NCBI GenBank assembly: GCA_024637015.1
Contig: JAGXGE010000031.1
Span: 1 to 64,000, forward strand
Source of the DNA: Aequorivita sp.
GTDB lineage: Bacteria > Bacteroidota > Bacteroidia > Flavobacteriales > Flavobacteriaceae
Reading direction: 5' to 3'
DNA: 64,000 nucleotides
This document shows, piece by piece, positions 36,556 through 44,763 of this stretch (the first letter of the stretch is position 1; every line of letters starts with the position of its first letter). The notes under the pieces were generated by a model, which saw only the letters and a program-made list of their open reading frames with translations, did not search any database and was not told the DNA's origin. The translations under genes were made by a program, and so were the position numbers.

Positions 36556-37559
36556 AGAAACTATTTTTTATTCCCGTATTGTTGCTTTTCATTTTTTGTG
36601 AAAAGAAAGAAGCAGAACCTCTTTTTTTGCAGGGCGATGCCTTCGGAACAACATATAATATCAAATTTTACTCTGAAAAAAATATAGATTTCAAAAAAGG
36701 TCTTGATTCGGTAATTGATGTGGTAAACCATTCCGTAAGCACCTATATTCCTGATAGTGATATTTCCAAAGTGAACAAAGGAGATTCCACAGTGGTAGTC
36801 GATTCAATTTTCCGTGAAGTTTTTAGAATTTCTGAGGCAGTAAACAAAAAAACAAATGGTTATTTTGACCCTACTGTTGGCGTATTGCGCAATGCCTATG
36901 GTTTTGGCGATGTAAAGCCATTGAAGAATATAGATAGTACTACCCTGGATTCCCTAATGCAATATGTAGGTTTCAGCAAAGTGAAAATTGAAAATGATGG
37001 AACTGTCTCAAAAAAATATCCTCAGATTTATTTTGACTTTAACGCTGTGGCCAAAGGTTTCGGAATTGATTGTCTTGGGCGCTATCTGGAATCCAAAGGT
37101 GTAACTGATTATCTAATTGAATTGGGCGGTGAAATTCTCACAAAAGGGCAAAACATTGAAAAAGAGCAAGAATGGGTTGTTGGCATTGAAGCGGTAGACT
37201 CAGAGTTGGAAGACCGAAGTTTTGAAGCAACCGTAAATTTAAAAAATGTGGGGATGGCCTCTTCAGGCAATTATCGCAAATTCAGAGTTGATTCTCTGAC
37301 GGGAAAAAAATATGTACATACCTTGAATCCGTTAACTGGTTCTGCAGAAAAAAGTGATGTAACTAGCGCAACCGTAATTGCACCAACTTGTGGTGTGGCA
37401 GATGCTTATGCAACTTCCTTTATGGCGTTAGGTTTGGAAAAATCAAAAGAGTTGTTGAAAAATCTTCCAAACATAGAGGCCTATTTAACCTTCACAGATT
37501 CTTTGAACCAACATCAGGTATTTATGACGGAAAGCTTTAAAAATAGATTAATGAACTAA
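36552..37559 (+). CDS. apbE: FAD:protein FMN transferase ApbE
   Basis: ApbE transfers FMN from FAD to threonine residues of target proteins, here most plausibly NqrB and NqrC. The 335-residue protein has an N-terminal export signal with a possible degenerate lipobox (LFIFC). The family sequence AFGTTYNIKF follows, then FDFNAVAKGFGIDCLGRYLESKG, LIELGGEI, and the C-terminal HTLNPLTG and ATVIAPTCGVADAYATSFMALG. It overlaps the upstream small gene by 4 bases and overlaps the convergent methyltransferase end by 12 bases. Confidence 0.94.
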   Translation: MKKLFFIPVLLLFIFCEKKEAEPLFLQGDAFGTTYNIKFYSEKNIDFKKGLDSVIDVVNHSVSTYIPDSDISKVNKGDSTVVVDSIFREVFRISEAVNKKTNGYFDPTVGVLRNAYGFGDVKPLKNIDSTTLDSLMQYVGFSKVKIENDGTVSKKYPQIYFDFNAVAKGFGIDCLGRYLESKGVTDYLIELGGEILTKGQNIEKEQEWVVGIEAVDSELEDRSFEATVNLKNVGMASSGNYRKFRVDSLTGKKYVHTLNPLTGSAEKSDVTSATVIAPTCGVADAYATSFMALGLEKSKELLKNLPNIEAYLTFTDSLNQHQVFMTESFKNRLMN

Positions 37560-38312
37560 TTTTCTACAAACTGGTATCAATTCCCCATTCGGTAATCTGT
37601 ATTTTTCTACTTCTGTCGAAGAAATAATATTTGTGTAATCCACGGCTTCTACATTAAAACCAATTCTTTCAAGTTTGGTGAAATAATCCATTCCATAAAC
37701 CCTAACGTGGTCGTATTGTCCAAATATTTTTGCACGTTCCTTAGGGTTCGTAATGCTATCATCTTCAAAAGTTTTTTCTAAATCTGCTCTGTATGGAACT
37801 TGAAGAATTGCGGTACCGCCGGGCGCCAAAACGCGATAAATTTCCTGCATCGCTTTTGTATCGTCAGGAATATGTTCCAAAACGTGGTTGCAAATTATAA
37901 AGTCGAATTCGTTATTTTTAAAGGGTAAATCACAAATATCTGCCTTCACATCAGCAATCGGGGAATTGAGATCGGTTGTAGTGTAATCCAGATTTTTCAT
38001 TTTTCTGAATTTCTTATAAAATGCCTGCTCAGGTGCGAAATGAAGCACTTTCAGGTTTTCATTGAAGAAGCCTGTTTCATTTTGAAGATAAAGCCAGAAT
38101 AATCTATGCCGTTCCAAAGAAAGTGTGCCGGGGGATAACACATTTTCACGTACAATTTCATAACCATACGGAAGAAATTTTCTGTAAGATTTGCCATCAA
38201 TGGGGTCTGTGTATTTATTCCCTTTCAGAAAAAAAGCAAGTATGGGCCTGCCGATAATACTCAATCTTATGAGCAATGGTCTTGGGATGGTATTTAGGAT
38301 TTTTTTGAACAA
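37548..38312 (-). CDS. Class I SAM-dependent methyltransferase, unknown substrate
   Basis: The 254-residue cytosolic protein has a Methyltransf_11-like core: LKVLHFAPEQAFYKKF, then DYTTTDLNSPIADVKADICDLPF, FDFIICNHVLEHIPDD and LAPGGTAILQVPYR. Its N-terminal hydrophobic stretch (about residues 8-30) may associate with the membrane. The usual glycine-rich motif I is replaced by LHFAPEQ, as in some methyltransferases linked to polysaccharide or lipid modification. Its 3' end overlaps apbE convergently. Upstream lies an inverted repeat and then map. Confidence 0.75.
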   Translation of the reverse strand: MFKKILNTIPRPLLIRLSIIGRPILAFFLKGNKYTDPIDGKSYRKFLPYGYEIVRENVLSPGTLSLERHRLFWLYLQNETGFFNENLKVLHFAPEQAFYKKFRKMKNLDYTTTDLNSPIADVKADICDLPFKNNEFDFIICNHVLEHIPDDTKAMQEIYRVLAPGGTAILQVPYRADLEKTFEDDSITNPKERAKIFGQYDHVRVYGMDYFTKLERIGFNVEAVDYTNIISSTEVEKYRLPNGELIPVCRKLVH

Positions 38313-38336
38313 ATTGAAAATCAGATTTACTTTTGC

Positions 38337-38397
38337 CTCTGTGTTCTCTGTGTCTCTGTGGTTTAAAATTTACCATAGAGGCACAGAAGCCACAAAG
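38337..38397. repeat. Imperfect inverted repeat of CTCTGTG/CACAGAG units
   Basis: The 26-base arms 38337-38362 and 38372-38397 match in inverted orientation at 20 of 26 positions, with a short AT spacer. The arms are themselves built from TCTCTGTG-like units. It fills the gap between the map stop and the methyltransferase start. Such (A)CACAGAG elements recur between genes in many bacteria; copy number here is unknown. Confidence 0.6.
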
Positions 38398-38415
38398 TAT
38401 AATGTTTTTTAATCG

Positions 38416-39219
38416 TTAACTCCGGAATTCTTTTTCCTCGTCGCTTTCAATCCCCAAGGCTTCATAAACATAATCAAAAGTAGAAAGCAATTCAGGTTTT
38501 CCGTTTACCAAGGCAATGTCGTGCTCAAAGTGTGCACTTGGTTGCCCGTCTTGAGTAACAATGGTCCAACCATCGCTTAACTGTTTTATTTTGTGCGTTC
38601 CCATATTTATCATAGGTTCCAAAGCAACGGTCATCCCTTCAATAAATTTCTTTCCGCGACCGCGACGTCCATAGTTTGGCATTTCTGGGTCTTCGTGCAT
38701 TTTTCTACCCAAACCGTGGCCAACCAACTCTCGAACCACACCATAGCCTTGCGCTTCGCAATAATTTTGAATAGCAAAGCCAACGTCACCTACACGATTG
38801 CCTGCTTTAAATTCACGAATACCGACATAGAGTGATTCTTTGGTTATTTTAAGTAATTTTTTAATCTTAGGATCAACCTCACCTACTTCAAAAGTATAGG
38901 CGTGGTCCCCGTAAAACCCATTTTTAATTGCGCCACAATCTATGGCAACAATATCACCTTCCTTTAAAGGAACATCTGTGGGCAAGCCGTGAACTACCGC
39001 ATCATTAACACTAGTAAGTAGCGTTGAAGGGCAATCGTACAATCCCAAAAAACCAGGAATAGCATCTTGGCTTCTGATGTAATCCTCCGCCATTTTATTT
39101 AGCTTATTGGTTGTCATGCCCGGTTTTACTTCCTTTGCGAGCATTCCCAAAGTGCGGGATACTACCAAAGCGCTTTCGCGCATCAATTCAATTTCTTCTC
39201 GTGTTTTTTGAATTATCAT
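38416..39219 (-). CDS. map: Methionine aminopeptidase, type I
   Basis: This dimetal peptidase removes N-terminal methionine from nascent proteins. The 267-residue protein carries the conserved pattern: NDAVVHGLP, first metal Asp in VAIDCGAIKNGFYGDHAYTF (two Asp), His in VGHGLGRKMHEDPEMPNYG, Glu in VALEPMI and Glu in HFEHDIAL. A short linker follows the core. It lies 4 bases downstream of the HAD gene, probably in one transcript. Confidence 0.95.
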   Translation of the reverse strand: MIIQKTREEIELMRESALVVSRTLGMLAKEVKPGMTTNKLNKMAEDYIRSQDAIPGFLGLYDCPSTLLTSVNDAVVHGLPTDVPLKEGDIVAIDCGAIKNGFYGDHAYTFEVGEVDPKIKKLLKITKESLYVGIREFKAGNRVGDVGFAIQNYCEAQGYGVVRELVGHGLGRKMHEDPEMPNYGRRGRGKKFIEGMTVALEPMINMGTHKIKQLSDGWTIVTQDGQPSAHFEHDIALVNGKPELLSTFDYVYEALGIESDEEKEFRS

Positions 39220-39223
39220 AGTA

Positions 39224-39631
39224 CTATTTTAAAAAGGAAAACAGTCCTTTTTTTTGGGTTTTAGGTTTTGCAGGCGCGGATTCGCCAATAAGTTGTTGAT
39301 ATATCTCGCCCCAACTTTTTAGTCCGCCAATGTTACGATCGTCTATAAAAACATCTGCGTGTATTTTTCGGCTGTAAGAACTATCGTATTCTTCTTCGGG
39401 AAAACTTTGGTTTACAGCGTAAAAAACGATGCCGTTTTCTTCACAGAATTTTACGGCATCTTCTAAAGCGCTTCCCTTACGATAAGTCCACAAAATCAGT
39501 CTATGGCCTCCATCCTGAAGTTTTTTAAGCGTTTCAAAAGCAAAAATAATGGGGCGACCAATTCGCGGATATTCGTCTTCAACGATAGTCCCGTCAAAAT
39601 CTACTGCAATTGTTAAGGTCTCTCTGATCAT
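39224..39631 (-). CDS. HAD-superfamily hydrolase (BT0820-like)
   Basis: The 135-residue protein has the HAD catalytic motif AVDFDGTIVEDEYP, followed by GHRLILWTYRKGSALEDA and the C-terminal acidic motif HADVFIDDRNIGG. The length and motif arrangement resemble small cap-less HAD phosphatases such as BT0820. The ATG at 39631 is preferred to the TTG at 39637. A TAATTTTG -7 box lies on the minus strand at 39649-39656. It is followed by map. The natural phosphate substrate is unknown. Confidence 0.8.
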   Translation of the reverse strand: MIRETLTIAVDFDGTIVEDEYPRIGRPIIFAFETLKKLQDGGHRLILWTYRKGSALEDAVKFCEENGIVFYAVNQSFPEEEYDSSYSRKIHADVFIDDRNIGGLKSWGEIYQQLIGESAPAKPKTQKKGLFSFLK

Positions 39632-39682
39632 TTTCAATTTTCAAACCGCAAAATTACAAAGAATTATACCGATGTTAAAGTT

Positions 39683-40273
39683 TTATTCGGCGTAAGCGTG
39701 TTTGTATTCCTTTCCGCTTAAAATGGCGAGCATGTCTTTTTCAAGACTTTCAATAGGATATTCCACAATTCGGCCCAATTCTTTTCCGTCTTTGTAAAAA
39801 ATAATTGTAGGCACATTGGTGATATCTTTTCCCTTCTCAAATCCTTGCGGGGTTGTTTTTTCTTCAGAAACAGTTATCAGAGTGAGTTTTGATTCGTCAA
39901 AACCAGCTTCGTCCAGAATTTTATAAAAATGTGGTGTTTCACGCTGGCTGTCTTCGCACCAAGTGCCCATAAAAACAATTATTGTTACATCTTTTAAGAG
40001 TGGTTTCAGCTTTACCACGGTTTCAGAATCTACCTTGTAATCTTCATAACCAGTATTAAACCAATCTTTAAAGGCATCCATTTGAAACCCTTTTCGATTA
40101 GCTTCTCCCAAAAGCATCACAGAATCTTCGTAGGGAACCGTATCGTTTATGTTCTTTTTAGATTGCTCCGAAATCATTTCTTTCGAAGTGGTTTCATCAA
40201 GTTTATTTTTTTCTTTTGAAGAGTTACAGGCTACTAATAGTGTTGCTGAAAGTATAATAAATAACTTTTTCAT
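39683..40273 (-). CDS. Thioredoxin-like lipoprotein with a single active-site cysteine
   Basis: The 196-residue lipoprotein has a lipobox TLLVAC near residue 16 and a polar linker. A thioredoxin-fold domain follows, with VFMGTWCEDSQRETPHFY at about residue 100 and a cis-Pro region NVPTIIFYKDG. The usual CxxC is CEDS, so it has only the first cysteine. It may act as a monothiol isomerase or peroxidase-like protein, or have lost redox exchange. It is 5 bases from gpmI on the same strand. Confidence 0.85.
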   Translation of the reverse strand: MKKLFIILSATLLVACNSSKEKNKLDETTSKEMISEQSKKNINDTVPYEDSVMLLGEANRKGFQMDAFKDWFNTGYEDYKVDSETVVKLKPLLKDVTIIVFMGTWCEDSQRETPHFYKILDEAGFDESKLTLITVSEEKTTPQGFEKGKDITNVPTIIFYKDGKELGRIVEYPIESLEKDMLAILSGKEYKHAYAE

Positions 40274-40278
40274 AAAAT

Positions 40279-41796
40279 TTAAATTAGGGAATGTTGTGTC
40301 ATTATCTCAGGCTTTTCTATTCCCATAATATCGAGAATCGTTGGGGCTATATCACCCAAAATACCGTTTTTAACGGTTTTTATTTCATTGTCCACAATTA
40401 TTATTGGAACCGGGTTAGTGGTGTGTGCCGTGTTTGGCGAACCGTCCGGGTTTCGCATCGTTTCGCTGTTGCCATGGTCAGCTATAATTATTGTAGCATA
40501 ATGGCTTTCCAAGGCTTGTTCTACAATTGCTTTTGCACATTTATCTACTGTTTCGCAAGCTTTTACAGCTGCTTCAAAAACGCCTGTGTGACCAACCATA
40601 TCTGCGTTTGCGAAATTTAAACAAATAAAATCCGCAGTTTCTTTTTCAATTTCTGGAAGAATCATATCCCGAAGTTCATAAGCGCTCATTTCGGGTTTTA
40701 AATCGTAAGTCGCCACAGTAGGCGAGGGGCAAAGGATTCGTTTTTCGCCCTCAAATGGAATTTCCCTTCCACCGGAAAAGAAGAACGTGACGTGAGGATA
40801 TTTCTCTGTTTCAGCAATACGGATTTGCTTCTTTCCGTTCTTCTCCAAAATTTCGCCCAAGGTGTCGTGCAAGTTTTCTTTGTTGTAAACTACGTGGATA
40901 TTCCCGAAGGAATCGTCATAATTGGTAAGAGTTACAAAATAAAGCGGAAACGTTTTCATCCCAAAGCTTTCGTGATCTTTTTGGGTTAAAACTTCGGTGA
41001 GCTGCCTGCCGCGATCAGTCCTAAAGTTGAAGAAAATCACTACATCATCCTTTTCAATGGTTGCAACTGATTTTCCTTCATTATTGGTCATCACAATTGG
41101 TTCGATGAACTCATCGGTAATTCCTTCGGCATAACTTTCGGCAATACTTTTTACGGCATCGTGAGATAGTTTCCCTTTTCCAAACACTAACAAATCATAG
41201 GCTTTTTTCACGCGTTCCCAACGTTTGTCGCGATCCATCGCATAATAACGCCCAATGATTGAAGCCAGTTTCCCACCAGTTTTTTCCAAATGATTTTCCA
41301 GTTCCGCAATAAAACCTTTTCCCGATTGTGGATCTACATCGCGGCCATCAGTAAAGGCGTGGACATATACATTTTTCAATCCATCGTTTTGCGCTGCGGT
41401 CAACAATCCTTTTAAATGATCTATATGTGAATGTACGCCACCATTGGAGACTAGACCCAAAAAGTGTACGTTTTTGTTATGACTTTTTGCGTATTCAAAT
41501 GCTTTTTGAAGTTCGGGCTCGTTGCTCAATGTGCCTTTTTCAACTGCCATATTTATTTTGGCTAGGTCTTGATAAACAATTCTTCCTGCCCCTAAATTCA
41601 TATGGCCGACCTCGCTATTACCCATTTGTCCTTCGGGCAGACCAACGTTCATTCCATCCGTCAACAATTGGGCGTGTGGATATTTTTTATAAAGTGAATC
41701 TATAAAAGGTGTGTCAGCCTGTGCAATGGCAGAAACAGCGGGATCTTGCGTAATTCCCCAGCCGTCGAGAATCATTAAAAGGACTTTTTTATTCAT
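40279..41796 (-). CDS. gpmI: 2,3-bisphosphoglycerate-independent phosphoglycerate mutase
   Basis: The Mn-dependent mutase interconverts 3- and 2-phosphoglycerate in glycolysis. The 505-residue protein has the alkaline-phosphatase-type N-terminus LMILDGWGI, the phosphoserine in GQMGNSEVGHMNLGAGR (about residue 62) and FTDGRDVDPQSGKGF. Metal ligands are in NFANADMVGHTG and IADHGNSE near the C-terminus. The length is normal. It is immediately followed by the thioredoxin-like lipoprotein. Confidence 0.96.
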   Translation of the reverse strand: MNKKVLLMILDGWGITQDPAVSAIAQADTPFIDSLYKKYPHAQLLTDGMNVGLPEGQMGNSEVGHMNLGAGRIVYQDLAKINMAVEKGTLSNEPELQKAFEYAKSHNKNVHFLGLVSNGGVHSHIDHLKGLLTAAQNDGLKNVYVHAFTDGRDVDPQSGKGFIAELENHLEKTGGKLASIIGRYYAMDRDKRWERVKKAYDLLVFGKGKLSHDAVKSIAESYAEGITDEFIEPIVMTNNEGKSVATIEKDDVVIFFNFRTDRGRQLTEVLTQKDHESFGMKTFPLYFVTLTNYDDSFGNIHVVYNKENLHDTLGEILEKNGKKQIRIAETEKYPHVTFFFSGGREIPFEGEKRILCPSPTVATYDLKPEMSAYELRDMILPEIEKETADFICLNFANADMVGHTGVFEAAVKACETVDKCAKAIVEQALESHYATIIIADHGNSETMRNPDGSPNTAHTTNPVPIIIVDNEIKTVKNGILGDIAPTILDIMGIEKPEIMTQHSLI

Positions 41797-41800
41797 GCTG

Positions 41801-41808
41801 CAAAGATA
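41801..41808 (-). promoter_or_regulatory. Candidate -7 box for gpmI
   Basis: TATCTTTG on the minus strand matches TAnnTTTG and lies 4 bases before the gpmI ATG. No TTG is found at the expected -33 spacing, so this is a weak call, implying a very short leader if real. Confidence 0.3.
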
Positions 41809-41851
41809 CGAAGGGTTGTTTGGAAATTAGCTTTTGAATTCTTTTCTTCTT

Positions 41852-42604
41852 TTAAATTTGAGGTAGTAATTTCGGATTGATATCGAATATATTCTCTTTC
41901 ACATATTTTGAAACGAAGGCTTCAGAAAAATGTTCGTTACCCAAAATCTTTTCTTCTGAAAGCATTTTCTTTACATCAATCTGTTGTTTGTATGCCTTCA
42001 GCATCGGGATGGAAACTGGCGCATAGCTGAAATGCCAAGGCTCATATTTAAACCCTTTTCGGTTGCCGTTGTCTGTGTAAACTTCATAAAAATCAAATTT
42101 TGAAGCATTTTCGTTCAGCCACGTTTTTAATTTGCAAAATGCGCCTGTTCCGTGAAAGTTTTCGGACATCAGCACATTTGCAGGTCGTGGCGCGTTGGCG
42201 TCAATTATATCAATATCGGTTCCCCAATGATGGCGCGAAGTTCCGGGAATGGTGGAATAATCTATTATTTTTTGAATCGCTTTTTCGGGGGAAAGCCCTT
42301 CGGAAGTGAAGCGGTTGTACTTCCCTTCAAAAATTTCTTTCTGCCGCTGAAAGCTTCGGTAGGCGGAAACTACTTCTATATTTATGTTTTCCTTTGCCGC
42401 TTCTGCTTTCATCCGGTTAAATGCTTCCTTCGCAGTTTTGTGCATTTTTGAGGTGTAGCTATCACCTATAATATATGGGTTTCCTTTACCTATTAATTGG
42501 TTTCGGGTAAATTCTTCCATAAAATTTTTGAAAGACAATTGCGGTAATATTGCTAAACTGAGGCCTGTGATACTTGAAATTTTGATGAATTCGTTTCGTT
42601 TCAT
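41852..42604 (-). CDS. VanY-type D-alanyl-D-alanine carboxypeptidase (M15B)
   Basis: The 250-residue exported Zn peptidase has an N-terminal hydrophobic signal (SSITGLSLAILPQL). The M15B core shows VVSAYRSFQRQKEIF, metal ligands in SRHHWGTDIDI and the C-terminal catalytic block YEPWHFSYAP. Such enzymes trim D-Ala from peptidoglycan peptides in the periplasm. There is no VanR/S-like neighbour, so this is cell-wall maintenance rather than a resistance cassette. Confidence 0.88.
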   Translation of the reverse strand: MKRNEFIKISSITGLSLAILPQLSFKNFMEEFTRNQLIGKGNPYIIGDSYTSKMHKTAKEAFNRMKAEAAKENINIEVVSAYRSFQRQKEIFEGKYNRFTSEGLSPEKAIQKIIDYSTIPGTSRHHWGTDIDIIDANAPRPANVLMSENFHGTGAFCKLKTWLNENASKFDFYEVYTDNGNRKGFKYEPWHFSYAPVSIPMLKAYKQQIDVKKMLSEEKILGNEHFSEAFVSKYVKENIFDINPKLLPQI

Positions 42605-42772
42605 TAAATGTGAAAATTCTAAGTTTTTGAGTTTACTAAATTCGTCAAAAATAATTTAGCACTCGGTTATTGCTTCTTTTTTTAATTGAATTTTAGGAAT
42701 TGAAAGTGTATTTCGTTCAAAGAAAAGGAATGTATTTTATACATTTACTAACCATATAAAACCTTAAATAGT

Positions 42773-44329
42773 ATGACTTCCCTGAAACTATCCGCGATTT
42801 TTTTGATTTGCAGTTTTACTGTTGCATCGGTAAATGCCCAAAACGTCATGATTACCAATAACAATTCCCCCAACGAACCTTCTATAATGATAAACCCGCT
42901 GAATACGAATATTCTTGTGGCGGGCGCAAATTTGAACAATCTTTATAATAGCAGCGACGGCGGCCTCACTTGGAGCGAGCAGACAATGACTTCTACCTAC
43001 GGTGTTTGGGGCGACCCAGCGTTTGATGTGGATACGGACGGTAACTTTTATTATTTCCATCTTTCAAACCCTGCCAGTGGAAACTGGATTGATAGAATTG
43101 TGTGCCAAAAATCTACGGATGATGGCAACACCTGGAGTGGCGGAACATTTACTGGTTTAAACGGAAACAAAGCCCAGGACAAACAGTGGAGTGTCATAGA
43201 CCGTAACAATAACAATATTTATTTAACCTGGACGCAGTTTGATGATTACGGAAGTAACAACCCGAATGATAAATCTAGTATTCTTTTTTCAAAATCTACA
43301 GATGGTGCACAAACCTGGTCAACCCCAAAAAAGATAAATATAATCGATGGTGATTGTGTGGATGAAGACAACACCGTGGAAGGCGCTGTTCCTGCAGTAG
43401 GCCCGAATGGTGAGATCTATGTTGCTTGGGCTGGACCAAATGGAATTGTTTTCAACAAATCTTTGGACCAAGGTGAAACTTGGCTTAATGAAGAAATTGC
43501 GATAGACCCAATGCCAACGGGTTGGGATTATTCCATTCCGGGGATATACCGTGGCAATGGTTTGCCAATAACCAAATGTGACCTAAGCGGTGGACCAAAT
43601 AACGGAACTATTTATGTAAACTGGAGCGACCAACGAAACGGTGCAAATGATACTGATGTTTGGATGAGCAAATCTACCGATGGAGGCAATACATGGAGTG
43701 GTCCAATACGTGTGAATGACGATCCTGCTGGAAATCAACAATTTTTCACATGGATGGATATTGACCAAACCAACGGAAACCTGTTTTTTGTATTTTACGA
43801 CAGAAGAAATTATACTGATAATAAAACAGATGTTTACATTGCTTATTCCGATGATGGCGGAAATACTATAGTAAACAAGCGTATAAGCGAATCGCCATTT
43901 AATCCCAATGCAGGAGTTTTCTTTGGTGATTATACCAATATTGTTGCTCATAATAACGTCGTTCGCCCCATTTGGACGCGTCTTGACACTTCTCAATTAA
44001 GTGTTTGGACAGATGTTACCCCGTTTACAATTCTTTCAGTAGAAGATGGAACCGAACAGCAAGTTAACAACGCCGTGCAGTATCCAAACCCAGCTAGTTA
44101 CATGAGCTATGTTTCCTTTAAGCTTCACGAGGAGTCCACCGTGAGTATCGATATTTTTGATGCACAGGGCAGAAAAACATATACAGTTATGGATAATGAA
44201 ACAAAGGGCTACGGAAAATATATTGTTCCTATAAACTTGAGTGAAATAAATCTTACAAACGGAAGCTATTTCTGTAAACTAACCGTGAATGGAATTTCCA
44301 AAACGCTTAAAATGATCGTAGTTGAGTAA
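42773..44329 (+). CDS. T9SS-secreted Asp-box (sialidase-like propeller) protein
   Basis: The 518-residue protein has a signal peptide ending SVNAQ. A beta-propeller-like body carries at least six Asp-box repeats (SSDGGLTW, STDDGNTW, STDGAQTW, SLDQGETW, STDGGNTW, SDDGGNT) spaced by about 45-70 residues. It ends in a T9SS sorting domain (QYPNPASYMSYVSF ... GSYFCKLTV ... LKMIVVE). Asp boxes occur in sialidases but also in many non-catalytic propellers, and I cannot see the sialidase catalytic Arg triad with confidence. Its stop overlaps the start of an acetyltransferase gene. Confidence 0.85.
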   Translation: MTSLKLSAIFLICSFTVASVNAQNVMITNNNSPNEPSIMINPLNTNILVAGANLNNLYNSSDGGLTWSEQTMTSTYGVWGDPAFDVDTDGNFYYFHLSNPASGNWIDRIVCQKSTDDGNTWSGGTFTGLNGNKAQDKQWSVIDRNNNNIYLTWTQFDDYGSNNPNDKSSILFSKSTDGAQTWSTPKKINIIDGDCVDEDNTVEGAVPAVGPNGEIYVAWAGPNGIVFNKSLDQGETWLNEEIAIDPMPTGWDYSIPGIYRGNGLPITKCDLSGGPNNGTIYVNWSDQRNGANDTDVWMSKSTDGGNTWSGPIRVNDDPAGNQQFFTWMDIDQTNGNLFFVFYDRRNYTDNKTDVYIAYSDDGGNTIVNKRISESPFNPNAGVFFGDYTNIVAHNNVVRPIWTRLDTSQLSVWTDVTPFTILSVEDGTEQQVNNAVQYPNPASYMSYVSFKLHEESTVSIDIFDAQGRKTYTVMDNETKGYGKYIVPINLSEINLTNGSYFCKLTVNGISKTLKMIVVE

Positions 44330-44763
44330 TGGCAAAAAATAGTATTTCAATCAAAATTATTCCGCCTGCGGAAATTTTAAGCATCATTCCCCTTCTGCAA
44401 AAACTGGGTAATTTTTCCGTTTCCGAAATGCTTTTGAAAGAACGTTTACAGGAAATGGTGCAACAACACTACGAATGTCTTGGTGTTTTTGATTCTGAGA
44501 AATTAATCGGAATCTGCGGTCTCTGGTTTCAAACCCGCCACTATGCTGGAAAAAGTGTGGAGATGGACCACGTTATTATAGATGATGCATACCGAAATCT
44601 TGGAATTGGAAAAATGCTGATTGAGTTTATAAGTGAGTATGCCAAGAAAAAGTCTTGTAATTGGATAGAGTTAAATAGTTACGTACATAATTTCCCTTCC
44701 CATAAATTTTTCTACAACCAAGGCTTCGTGGCAAAGGGATATCATTTTGTTAAGGAACTATAA
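44329..44763 (+). CDS. GNAT-family N-acetyltransferase
   Basis: The 144-residue cytosolic protein has the GNAT acetyl-CoA site in VIIDDAYRNLGIGKMLIEFI (about residues 84-102), preceded by VEMDHV and followed by CNWIELNSYVHNFPSHKFFYNQGFVAKGYHF. This is typical of aminoglycoside- or amino-acid-type acetyltransferases. The start codon overlaps the T9SS gene stop (TAATG), so translation is coupled. The substrate is unknown. Confidence 0.85.
   Translation: MAKNSISIKIIPPAEILSIIPLLQKLGNFSVSEMLLKERLQEMVQQHYECLGVFDSEKLIGICGLWFQTRHYAGKSVEMDHVIIDDAYRNLGIGKMLIEFISEYAKKKSCNWIELNSYVHNFPSHKFFYNQGFVAKGYHFVKEL

Noticed and set aside
38337-38397. Possible CRISPR-like array
   Set aside because: The units are short and irregular, form an inverted pair and not spaced direct repeats, and no cas gene is near.
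41852-42604. VanY-like gene as part of a glycopeptide resistance cluster
   Set aside because: No vanRS, vanH, vanA/B or vanX-like neighbour is present; it is an isolated cell-wall peptidase gene.
42773-44329. Call as a true sialidase
   Set aside because: Asp boxes are present but the catalytic Arg triad and Tyr/Glu pair could not be identified, so only a propeller-like protein is claimed.
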